DNA from: an uncultured Oscillospiraceae bacterium
GTDB lineage: Bacteria > Bacillota > Clostridia > Oscillospirales > Ruminococcaceae
NCBI GenBank assembly: GCA_900539695.1
Contig: UQDG01000048.1
Location: forward strand, 1 to 5,689
Length of the DNA stretch: 5,689 nt
Reading direction: 5' to 3'
A program made the position numbers and the translations under genes. Within the stretch, counting starts at the first letter, position 1. Each line of letters opens with the position of its first letter. The notes below the pieces were generated by a model. The model searched no databases. It was not told the origin of the DNA and saw only the letters and a program-made list of their open reading frames with translations. Shown piece after piece: positions 1-5,593 of this stretch.

Positions 1-39
1 TGTTATTCCTTTTTGTATATCTATCACAAGTAGTTTCAT
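1..39 (-). CDS. N-terminus of probable isochorismatase-like cysteine hydrolase (partial)
   Basis: Thirteen codons read from an ATG at 39-37 to the window edge, giving MKLLVIDIQKGIT. A hydrophobic beta-strand followed by D-x-Q-K/N is the usual opening of the isochorismatase/nicotinamidase-like hydrolase superfamily, where the Asp belongs to the Asp-Lys-Cys catalytic triad. The Lys and Cys would lie outside the window. An AAAGGAG ribosome site (plus-strand 46-52) sits 6 nt before the ATG, and a plausible promoter lies further upstream, so this is a real start. The gene follows the hydratase in the same direction but is separated by a terminator, so it is probably a separate unit. The superfamily call rests on 13 residues only, and no substrate can be inferred. 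Confidence 0.55.
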   Translation of the reverse strand, partial: MKLLVIDIQKGIT

Positions 40-90
40 TCGTTTCTCCTTTACATATAAAAATTTCGATTTGCAGGTCTGTTCGGCTCC

Positions 91-119
91 ATATTATCAT
101 ATGGCCGGATAAACTACAA
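91..119 (-). promoter_or_regulatory. Putative sigma-A promoter for the left-edge hydrolase gene
   Basis: On the minus strand TTGTAG (plus 114-119) is followed after 17 nt by TAATAT (plus 91-96), each 4 of 6 to consensus. The expected start is near 84, giving a leader of about 45 nt before the ATG at 39. The -35 box lies inside the T-tract of the preceding terminator, so one short stretch would end one transcript and begin the next. A GATAAT overlapping the -10 at 15-nt spacing is an alternative. Confidence 0.4.
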
Positions 120-155
120 GAACAGCCACAGCAGTGCAAGCTGCTGTGGCTGTTC
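109..155 (-). terminator. Rho-independent terminator of the idh-hydratase operon
   Basis: Plus-strand 120-134 and 141-155 form a perfect 15-bp inverted repeat (AACAGCCACAGCAG core) around a 6-nt loop. Read on the minus strand, the stem is followed by CTTGTAGTTTAT, a moderate T-rich tail. On the plus strand the following bases are not T-rich, so it acts for minus-strand transcription. It begins 43 nt after the hydratase stop. A small 4-bp hairpin (GCCC-ATTC-GGGC, 173-184) lies between the two. Confidence 0.85.
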
Positions 156-197
156 GCTGCCTTACGAACACCGCCCATTCGGGCAGGGAGTTTTGTT

Positions 198-2444
198 TTA
201 GTGGTTCTTATAATAATTGATCAGGCAGCCATCGGCCAAGATCTGTCTCTCGGCGTCGGTCATAGCGCCCAGGCGGACCCTGAACTCTACCAGGCCGCCG
301 TCGGGCTTGACGGCGATGGCCGTCATCTCATCGGCGGCTTCCAGCAGGGCTTTGCGGATGCCGGGCAGGTAGACATAGTCGCCGTTGTCCAGCACGTTGG
401 GGGTGTCCAGCAGGAAGGGCAGCATGCCCCAGTTGATGCAGTTGGAGCGGTAGCGCTTGGTGGCGTACTCGCAGGCAAAGTTGGCGGCGCCGCCCAGCAC
501 GCGCTGGCAGCTGGCGGCCTGCTCACGGGCGGAGCCATCGCCGGGCTTGTTGGCGAAGATGGCCGAGCCAATGTTGGTGTGGGCTGCGTCCGGGTGGTAG
601 CCAAGCGCCTTGACCTGGGTGTAAACCACCGTAATTTCATCAGGCACTTCGCCCGCCAGGCGCTCGTTATCCAAAGCCTTCACGGCCTTAGCGTTAGGCA
701 CGTAGGCGGGGTCCTTGCGGGAGAGGGTGAACTCCGCCAAACGCAGCGGGTTAGAGCGGAAGGACGAAGTCTCGCCCGAGGGGATCAACTCGTCGGTGGT
801 GGTGACGGGGTCGGTGATGTAGCTGACGATCTTGACCAGCAGGTCGTCGGACAGGGCGGGCTGCTCGGGCCAATCCTTGATGTTGGGGCCGAACTTCAGC
901 TCGTAGTCCGGCTCCGGGCGGCCCCAGCCATTGTAGACGCGCTTGTCGTAAACGCCCTGGTCAAAGTGGTAGTCCGGAGTGGTGTACTCCACGTCTGTCA
1001 GCTCGCTGGCGGCGGTCAGGTAGCCGCCGTTGGCGGCGGTGGCGGCGATGGACCGGGCGTCCATCAGGGCCACCGCGCTGATCTGCCCCTCGCCGGGCTT
1101 GGAGCCCTCGCGGTTGGGGAAGTTGCGGGTGGTGTGGCGGATGGAGAACTCGCCGTTGGCGGGGGTATCGCCTGCGCCGAAGCAGGGGCCGCAGAAGCAC
1201 TCGCGGAAGATGCCGCCTGCGGAAACAATATCCGCTACCGCGCCGTTTTTGACCAGCTCCAGATAGGTGGGCATGCTGTCCGGGTAGACGCTGAATTTGA
1301 ACTCACCGTTGCCGCAGCTCTTGCCGCGGATGATGTCCGCTACCGCGCAGATGTTTTCATAGGTGCCGCCGGAACAGCCAGCGACGACGCCCTGCTCCAC
1401 GTAGATGCGGCCATCGGGGCAGATCTTGCCCACCAGGTCCATGTGGACCTTGCCGCCCAGCTGCTTGTTGGCCTGGTCCTCGGCCGCCTGCAGAATCTCT
1501 TTAGCGTTGGCTTTCAGTTCGCGGATGGGGTAGGCATAGCTGGGGTGCATCGGCAGCGCGATCATGCACTCGACGGTGGAGAGGTCCAGCTCGATGCAGC
1601 CGTCATAGTAGGCCACGTCGGCGGGTTTCAGCTCTTTGTAGGCTTCGGGGCGATTGTGCTGCGCGAAATATTCTTTCGTCACATCGTCGGTCTGCCAGAT
1701 GGAGGACCAGCAGGTGGTCTCGGTGGTCATGACGTCGATGCCGTTGCGGTAGTCAGCGGAGAGGTTGGCCATACCGGGGCCGACGAACTCCATGACCTTG
1801 TTTTTCACGTAGCCGTTGGCATAGGTGGCAGCCACCAGCGCCAGCGCCACATCATGGGGGCCGACGCCGGGGTTGGGTTTGCCGGTCAGGTAGATGGCCA
1901 CCACGCCGGGGTAGGCCATATCGTAGGTGCGGCCCACCAGCTGCTTGGCCAGCTCACCGCCGCCCTCGCCCACAGCCATGGTGCCCAGGGCGCCGTAGCG
2001 GGTGTGGGAATCAGAGCCTAAGATCATGCGGCCGCAGCCGGACATCATTTCCCGGTTATAGCTGTGGATGACGGCCATGTTCGGCGGAACGTAGATGCCG
2101 CCGTATTTGTGGGCGGCGGAGAGGGCGAACTGGTGGTCGTCCTCATTGATGGTGCCGCCGACGGCGCACAGGCTGTTGTGGCAGTTGGTCATGACGTAGG
2201 GCAGCGGGAATTCCTTCATGCCGGAGGCGCGGGCCGTCTGGATGATGCCGACATAGGTGATGTCGTGGCTGGTCATCGAGTCGAACTTCATGCGCAGGTC
2301 CTGCATGGAATCGCCGGTGTTATGTGCTTTTAAGATGCCGTAGGCGATGGTGCCCTGCTTGGCCTGCTCCTGCGTGAAGCCTGCCGGGGCTTCGGCCTGT
2401 GGCACGCCGTGGACGAGGTATACGCCGGTATCGTGCAGTTTCAT
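198..2444 (-). CDS. Aconitase-family hydratase ([4Fe-4S]), probable aconitase
   Basis: A 748-residue aconitase/homoaconitase superfamily protein, cytoplasmic, expected to isomerise citrate to isocitrate through cis-aconitate. The three cluster ligands are visible: C357 in VAGCSGGTYEN, and C418 and C421 in CFCGPCFGAG. H127 (VIHSY), D145 and H147 (GSDSHT) match the active-site histidines and aspartate of domains 1-2. R440 and R445 (TTRNFPNR) match the substrate arginines. The C-terminal swivel domain has GDGSAREQAA at 635-644, whose S638 matches the catalytic-base serine and R640 the carboxylate-binding arginine. Domain order 1-2-3-linker-4 is the AcnA/mitochondrial order, but at 748 residues it is shorter than AcnA (about 890). 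Its motifs look like the divergent clade often annotated only as 'hydratase' (YbhJ-like). The canonical CDHL motif of domain 1 appears as NCHN (87-90), so an Asp is apparently missing. The start is fixed by AAGGAG 8-9 nt upstream. It lies 32 bp after isocitrate dehydrogenase with no promoter between, so the two are co-transcribed. The context strongly supports aconitase, though homoaconitase-like or other hydratase activity is not excluded. Confidence 0.88.
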   Translation of the reverse strand: MKLHDTGVYLVHGVPQAEAPAGFTQEQAKQGTIAYGILKAHNTGDSMQDLRMKFDSMTSHDITYVGIIQTARASGMKEFPLPYVMTNCHNSLCAVGGTINEDDHQFALSAAHKYGGIYVPPNMAVIHSYNREMMSGCGRMILGSDSHTRYGALGTMAVGEGGGELAKQLVGRTYDMAYPGVVAIYLTGKPNPGVGPHDVALALVAATYANGYVKNKVMEFVGPGMANLSADYRNGIDVMTTETTCWSSIWQTDDVTKEYFAQHNRPEAYKELKPADVAYYDGCIELDLSTVECMIALPMHPSYAYPIRELKANAKEILQAAEDQANKQLGGKVHMDLVGKICPDGRIYVEQGVVAGCSGGTYENICAVADIIRGKSCGNGEFKFSVYPDSMPTYLELVKNGAVADIVSAGGIFRECFCGPCFGAGDTPANGEFSIRHTTRNFPNREGSKPGEGQISAVALMDARSIAATAANGGYLTAASELTDVEYTTPDYHFDQGVYDKRVYNGWGRPEPDYELKFGPNIKDWPEQPALSDDLLVKIVSYITDPVTTTDELIPSGETSSFRSNPLRLAEFTLSRKDPAYVPNAKAVKALDNERLAGEVPDEITVVYTQVKALGYHPDAAHTNIGSAIFANKPGDGSAREQAASCQRVLGGAANFACEYATKRYRSNCINWGMLPFLLDTPNVLDNGDYVYLPGIRKALLEAADEMTAIAVKPDGGLVEFRVRLGAMTDAERQILADGCLINYYKNH

Positions 2445-2476
2445 AGGCTTCTCTCCTTGCCTTTCATTTTAAAAAA

Positions 2477-3469
2477 TCACAGCCGGGCGATAACGGCCTG
2501 GGTAAATTCCTTGGTGCCGGCCGTGCCGCCGATGTCTGCGGTGATGACCTTGCCCTCGGCCACCTGGGCCTGGATGGCGGCGTTGAGCTTGTCGGCCTTG
2601 TCGGTCATACCCAGGTCATTCAGCATCATGGCAAAGGCCATCAGGATAGCGCTGGGGTTGGCCTTGTCCTGGCCTGCAATGTCGGGGGCGGAGCCGTGGA
2701 CAGCCTCATAAATGCGCGTTTTATCTCCGATGTTGGCGCTGGGCGCGAAGCCCAGGCCACCCACCAGACCGGCGCACAGGTCGCTGATGATGTCACCGTA
2801 GAGGTTGGGGGCGACCAGCACGTCGAACTGCTCAGGGCGCTGCACCAGCTTCATGCACAGGGCATCGATGATGCAGTCGTTGGCCTCGATGTCGGGGTAA
2901 TCCTCGGCCACTTCGCGGAAGGTGCGCAGGAACAGGCCGTCGGTCAGCTTCATGATGTTGGCTTTGTGCACAGCGGTGACCTTTTTGCGGCCGTTTTTCC
3001 GGGCGTAGTCAAAGGCAAAGCGGCAGATCTTCTCGCAGGCCGGGCGGGTGATGAGCTTGACGCCGTTGGCGATGTCGTCGGTGAGCATGTACTCGATGCC
3101 CTTATACAGGTCCTCGGTATTCTCGCGCACGATGACGAGGTCAACGTTCTCAAAACGGGTAGGTACGCCCGACAGCGTGTGCACAGGGCGCAGGTTGGCG
3201 TAGGTGGCAAAGCGCTGACGCAGCTGCACATTGATGCTGCGGAAGCCCTTGCCGATGGGCGTAGCCGTAGGGCCTTTCAGTGCCCAGCCGCACGCCTCGA
3301 TGGCGTCCAGCGTGCCGGGGGCGATCAACTCGCCGCTGACTTCGGCGTACTCGGCACCGGCCTCACACTCCTGCCATTCAATGTCGGTGTTCAGTGCGGC
3401 CGAGACGGCACGCACGCTTTCGGCAATCTCGCGGCCAATTCCATCGCCTGGGATCAGTACTGCTTTCAT
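2477..3469 (-). CDS. icd: Isocitrate dehydrogenase, NAD-type (isocitrate/isopropylmalate dehydrogenase family)
   Basis: A 330-residue beta-decarboxylating dehydrogenase that oxidises isocitrate to 2-oxoglutarate and CO2. The N-terminal GDGIGREI is the family signature. Substrate residues matching E. coli IDH are S78, N80, R84 and R94 (SINVQLRQRF...NLRP), R115 and Y122 (VRENTEDLYKGIE), K169 (VTAVHKANIMK), and the metal aspartates D202, D226 and D230 (LYGDIISD). The cofactor loop HGSAPDIAGQDKANP (258-272) has D263-I264 where NADP enzymes have Lys-Tyr, which points to NAD+. The length fits the short NAD-IDH/homoisocitrate/isopropylmalate group, not the 415-residue NADP-IDH. The family alone could also be homoisocitrate or isopropylmalate dehydrogenase; the aconitase and citrate synthase neighbours settle on isocitrate. 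The start is taken at ATG 3469, which begins directly with MKAVLIPGDG. A weak AAGGGG site lies 11 nt upstream. An in-frame ATG at 3517 would add 16 unconserved residues and falls within a leader hairpin, so it was not used. First gene of the idh-hydratase operon. Confidence 0.92.
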   Translation of the reverse strand: MKAVLIPGDGIGREIAESVRAVSAALNTDIEWQECEAGAEYAEVSGELIAPGTLDAIEACGWALKGPTATPIGKGFRSINVQLRQRFATYANLRPVHTLSGVPTRFENVDLVIVRENTEDLYKGIEYMLTDDIANGVKLITRPACEKICRFAFDYARKNGRKKVTAVHKANIMKLTDGLFLRTFREVAEDYPDIEANDCIIDALCMKLVQRPEQFDVLVAPNLYGDIISDLCAGLVGGLGFAPSANIGDKTRIYEAVHGSAPDIAGQDKANPSAILMAFAMMLNDLGMTDKADKLNAAIQAQVAEGKVITADIGGTAGTKEFTQAVIARL

Positions 3470-3501
3470 AAAAATACGTTCCCCTTCCCTGTGCTTTTTG
3501 A

Positions 3502-3544
3502 AAGGCTCCCTGCACAAGGGGGCCTTACGCAGCGAAAATGCTGC
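3502..3544 (-). promoter_or_regulatory. Two tandem hairpins in the idh leader
   Basis: The minus-strand leader, from about 3549 to the ATG at 3469, opens with GCAGC-ATTTTC-GCTGC (plus 3529-3544, 5 bp). A larger stem follows, AAGGC/GCCTT with an inner CCC/GGG stem across one mismatch (plus 3502-3526). Neither is followed by a T-tract, so they do not look like an attenuator. They may stabilise the mRNA 5' end or bind a regulator. The structures are seen in the sequence; the role is inferred. Confidence 0.4.
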
Positions 3545-3555
3545 AATATACTACA

Positions 3556-3584
3556 ACTATATCTGCTTTGGGCCGGTTTGTCAA
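3556..3584 (-). promoter_or_regulatory. Sigma-A promoter of the idh-hydratase operon
   Basis: On the minus strand a perfect TTGACA (plus 3579-3584) is separated by 17 nt from TATAGT (plus 3556-3561), 5 of 6 to consensus. Transcription would start near 3549, leaving a leader of about 80 nt. This is the strongest promoter match in the window and faces away from the citrate synthase promoter, about 92 bp apart between the -35 boxes. Confidence 0.85.
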
Positions 3585-3636
3585 CGCGGTTTTTTATACA
3601 GACCGTGTCAAAACGCCTATCAGCTTAATAAAATAA

Positions 3637-3651
3637 AGCCGTACTTTGGCT
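3637..3651. promoter_or_regulatory. Possible operator dyad between the divergent promoters
   Basis: AGCC-N7-GGCT is a short inverted repeat in the A+T-rich stretch separating the two promoters. It lies about 61-75 bp upstream of the citrate synthase start and about 88-102 bp upstream of the idh start, a position where LysR-type activators often bind. With only 4-bp arms it could be chance, and I cannot match it to a known regulator box. Confidence 0.2.
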
Positions 3652-3676
3652 ATTGTGGTAATATTTTAAGTTTTTC

Positions 3677-3705
3677 TTGACGAAACTCCAAGGATATTAT
3701 ATTAT
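3677..3705 (+). promoter_or_regulatory. Sigma-A promoter of citrate synthase
   Basis: TTGACG (3677-3682) and TATTAT (3700-3705) are each 5 of 6 to consensus, with an ideal 17-nt spacer. Transcription would start near 3712, giving a leader of about 85 nt. The -35 hexamer coincides with the earliest possible TTG start of the citrate synthase reading frame, which rules out that upstream start. Confidence 0.82.
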
Positions 3706-3714
3706 TGTAGCAAT

Positions 3715-3744
3715 CACCCACGCGGTGGGTGCCTGCGGTGCAGG
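3715..3744 (+). promoter_or_regulatory. Two back-to-back hairpins at the start of the citrate synthase leader
   Basis: CACCCAC-GCG-GTGGGTG (3715-3731) is a perfect 7-bp stem with a 3-nt loop. It is followed with no gap by CCTGC-GGT-GCAGG (3732-3744), a perfect 5-bp stem with a 3-nt loop. They begin within a few nucleotides of the predicted transcript start, so they would cap the mRNA 5' end. At the DNA level the first is also a 17-bp operator-like palindrome just past the start site. No T-tract follows, so this is not a terminator. Function is unknown. Confidence 0.5.
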
Positions 3745-3796
3745 AACGGGAAATTTGTGTGCGTGTATAAATATGCAAGTAGAGAGGGGTCTGCCG

Positions 3797-5170
3797 ATGT
3801 ATTACCCGGACGTACCGGCACTGGAGCCGGAAGAACTGGAACTGCTCTGCCATGAATATGTAGAGCATAATGCCACGCTGGACCCGCATTTGGCGGACCA
3901 GATGGGCGTCAAGCGTGGCCTGCGCAACCTGGACGGCACCGGTGTGCTGGCCGGTATCACCAACGTGTCCAACGTTGTTGGCTATGACAAAAAGGAAGAC
4001 GGCACCATCGTGCCCATCCCCGGCCGCCTGATCTACCGCGGCATCGATTTGGATGCCCTGGCCGCCGAGGCCGACGCCAGCGACCGCTTTATGTTTGAGG
4101 AAGTGGTCTGGCTGCTGCTGTTCGGCTCTCTGCCCACACGGGACCAGTATGCCAAGTTCCGCAAACTGCTGGAGAACCACCGTGAACTGCCCCGCGGCTT
4201 TGCCGACGATATGATCTTGAACTCGCCTTCGCCCAACCTGATGAACAAGATGGCGCGAAGCGTGCTGGCCATGTACAGCTACGATGAACACGCCGAGGAC
4301 CTGAGCCTGCCCAACATCCTGCGGCAGAGCATCAACCTGATCGCCGAGCTGCCCACCATGATGGTGAACGCTTACCAGATCAAGCGCCGCGTCTACGACC
4401 GCAACAGCATGTACTTCCACCTGCCCACCGAGGGACAGAGCACGGCCGAACATATCCTGTCCACCTACCGTGCCGACCAGAAGTTCACCCACGAGGAAGC
4501 CCGCCTGCTGGACCTGTGTCTGCTGGTGCATGCGGACCACGGCGGCGGTAACTGCTCGACCTTTACCTGCCGCGTGCTGTCCAGCTCCGGCACAGACACC
4601 TACGCGGCCATCTCGGCGGCCATCGGCGCGCTGAAAGGCCCCAAGCACGGCGGCGCCAACCTGAAGGTCATGCACCAGCTGGACTACATTTTGGAAAATG
4701 TGGAGGATCCCACCAACGACGACGAGGTGCGGGAGTTCTTGCGCAAGATCATCCGCAAAGAGCGTGGCGACGGCAGCGGCCTGATTTACGGCATGGGCCA
4801 CGCCGTGTACACCCTGAGCGACCCGCGTGCCCAAATTTTGAAAACACACGCCAAGAGCCTGGCCTACAAAAAAGGCTACGACGAGGAGTACGAGATGCTG
4901 TGCAGCATCGAGCGCCTGGCCCCCCAGGTATTTACCGAGGAAAAGCACGGTCCCAAAAAGGTCTGTGCCAATGTGGACCTGTTCAGCGGCCTGATCTACC
5001 GCATGCTGGGCATCAGCGAGGATCTGTTCACCCCGCTGTTCGCCATTGCCCGTGTACCAGGCTGGTGTGCCCACCGCGTGGAAGAGGTGGAGTTCGCCAA
5101 CCGCATCATCCGCCCCGCGTACAAGTATGTCGGCCAGCCGCTGGATTACCTGCCGCTGGAAGAACGGTAA
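3797..5170 (+). CDS. gltA: Citrate synthase (Si-type)
   Basis: A 457-residue citrate synthase condensing acetyl-CoA and oxaloacetate to citrate in the cytoplasm. The catalytic triad is visible: H284 in GPKHGGAN, H335 in YGMGHAVYTLSDPR and D394 in ANVDLFSG. R344 (of DPR), R419 and R439 match the citrate-binding arginines. The VHADHGGGNCST segment (244-255) is the conserved helix before the first catalytic His. The GHAV motif resembles the eukaryotic form more than the GHRVYK of E. coli-type enzymes. The ATG at 3797 is chosen because GAGGGG lies 7 nt upstream. An in-frame ATG at 3773 would add 8 residues but has no good ribosome site. Codons further upstream run into the hairpin leader and promoter. 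2-Methylcitrate synthase is the main alternative in this family, but no other propionate (methylcitrate) gene is present and the neighbours supply the next two TCA steps. It is monocistronic, followed by a terminator. Confidence 0.93.
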   Translation: MYYPDVPALEPEELELLCHEYVEHNATLDPHLADQMGVKRGLRNLDGTGVLAGITNVSNVVGYDKKEDGTIVPIPGRLIYRGIDLDALAAEADASDRFMFEEVVWLLLFGSLPTRDQYAKFRKLLENHRELPRGFADDMILNSPSPNLMNKMARSVLAMYSYDEHAEDLSLPNILRQSINLIAELPTMMVNAYQIKRRVYDRNSMYFHLPTEGQSTAEHILSTYRADQKFTHEEARLLDLCLLVHADHGGGNCSTFTCRVLSSSGTDTYAAISAAIGALKGPKHGGANLKVMHQLDYILENVEDPTNDDEVREFLRKIIRKERGDGSGLIYGMGHAVYTLSDPRAQILKTHAKSLAYKKGYDEEYEMLCSIERLAPQVFTEEKHGPKKVCANVDLFSGLIYRMLGISEDLFTPLFAIARVPGWCAHRVEEVEFANRIIRPAYKYVGQPLDYLPLEER

Positions 5171-5183
5171 TTTATACAAAAAT

Positions 5184-5219
5184 AGCGAGTACCCGGTTTC
5201 TTTCGGGTACTCGCTTTTT
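5184..5219. terminator. Bidirectional terminator between convergent genes
   Basis: A perfect 12-bp stem (AGCGAGTACCCG, 5184-5195; partner 5204-5215) encloses an 8-nt loop. On the plus strand it runs into TTTTT, ending citrate synthase 14 nt after its stop. On the minus strand the stem is followed by ATTTTTG, so it can also stop transcripts arriving from the azl remnant. Confidence 0.92.
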
Positions 5220-5237
5220 ATTGTTATTGCGCATGTT

Positions 5238-5269
5238 TGTAGGGGCGGATGCAAGCATCCGCCCCTACA
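5238..5269. repeat. 32-bp near-perfect palindrome, REP/MITE-like
   Basis: TGTAGGGGCGGATGC (5238-5252) and its exact reverse complement (5255-5269) are separated only by AA. It lies 6 bp beyond the stop of the azl remnant and 18 bp after the bidirectional terminator's T-tract. The GTAGGGGCGGATGC arm resembles short dispersed extragenic palindromes I associate with Oscillospiraceae genomes; this is from memory, not a search. It has no T-tract and no transposase. It could fold as a cruciform or RNA hairpin and help end or protect the minus-strand transcript. Confidence 0.65.
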
Positions 5270-5275
5270 GAACAC

Positions 5276-5530
5276 TCACACAAACACCACCTGCACCAGC
5301 ACCATATACAGTGCCGTCCCGGCGGCAATACTTAATAAGGTATTCTTTTTCCAGCAATGCAAACCCACCACCGCGGCGGCGGCGATCAGTTCCGGCAGGC
5401 CGTGGGTGGGGCCGAGTAAGTCCACGCCATACCCTTTGCTTTGCAGCAGCACGCCAAAACCCAGCCCCAGCACGAGGTAACCCGCCATAATGGGCAAGGT
5501 ACGCGCAAACGCGTAGCGGAGTGTTTTCAT
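5276..5530 (-). pseudogene. azlC'-'azlD in-frame deletion remnant (branched-chain amino acid exporter)
   Basis: An 84-residue hydrophobic ORF that appears to be two halves of neighbouring genes. Residues 1-37 ([25 protein letters not shown] core) look like the first membrane segment of AzlC, the large permease subunit of about 230 residues. Residues 42-84 ([35 protein letters not shown]) look like the last part of AzlD, the small subunit of about 100 residues. azlC and azlD are normally adjacent in that order, so an in-frame deletion of roughly 0.7-0.8 kb would give this product, with the join near codons 37-41 (about 5408-5422). A TTA leucine codon, out of keeping with the GC-rich codons around it, sits at 38. 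The second ATG (5530) is chosen because GAGG lies 6 nt upstream; the adjacent ATG at 5533 has only 3 nt. The frame is open with promoter and RBS, so a small membrane protein may be made, but most of the AzlC channel is absent and exporter activity is unlikely. An annotation pipeline may call it AzlD-domain protein. Confidence 0.7.
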
Positions 5531-5557
5531 CATTTTCCTCTTTAGCCTACTGAAGTG

Positions 5558-5576
5558 CTAGGTTAGTATAACATAG
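5558..5576. promoter_or_regulatory. Imperfect 19-bp dyad over the azl remnant -10 box
   Basis: CTA-G-GTTA-GTA-TAAC-A-TAG pairs at 7 of 8 positions around a 3-bp centre and covers the -10 element of the minus-strand promoter. Its placement fits a repressor operator (MarR- or GntR-like size). A second inverted pair, AAGTGC (5553-5558) and GCACTT (5582-5587), brackets it with a slightly different centre. Part of the symmetry comes from the -10 sequence itself, so confidence is limited. Confidence 0.35.
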
Positions 5577-5593
5577 TTTTTGCACTTTAGCAA
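5565..5593 (-). promoter_or_regulatory. Sigma-A promoter of the azlC'-'azlD remnant
   Basis: On the minus strand TTGCTA (plus 5588-5593) and TATACT (plus 5565-5570) are separated by 17 nt. A TG one base before the -10 makes it an extended -10 promoter. The predicted start near 5558 leaves a leader of about 28 nt containing the GAGG ribosome site. Its preservation suggests the deletion is recent or the remnant is tolerated. Confidence 0.65.

Noticed and set aside
201..2021. Long open frame on the plus strand opposite the hydratase
   Set aside because: It is antisense to a gene with clear catalytic motifs, has low-complexity Gly/Val/Ala/His-rich translation and no domain I recognise, and arises from G/C-rich third positions.
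3470..3517. Sixteen-residue N-terminal extension of isocitrate dehydrogenase
   Set aside because: It precedes the family's conserved start MKAVLIPGDG, is charged and unconserved in character, and overlaps a leader hairpin.
3578..3600. Plus-strand TTGTCA...TATACA promoter
   Set aside because: The spacer is only 11 nt, too short for sigma-A; it overlaps the minus-strand idh promoter by chance.
2696..3628. Open frame on the plus strand opposite isocitrate dehydrogenase
   Set aside because: Antisense shadow of a well-supported gene; it also runs through the idh promoter.
3760..3775. TATAAA-like second promoter close to citrate synthase
   Set aside because: There is no acceptable -35 hexamer at 15-19 nt, and the upstream promoter is far better.
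3677..3796. N-terminal extension of citrate synthase from the TTG at 3677 or ATG at 3773
   Set aside because: The TTG is the -35 box and the intervening sequence is promoter and hairpin leader. The ATG at 3773 lacks a good ribosome site, while ATG 3797 has GAGGGG at 7 nt.
3650..5275. Long open frame on the minus strand opposite citrate synthase
   Set aside because: It shadows the citrate synthase codons, runs through the promoter, terminator and palindrome, and has no recognisable motif.
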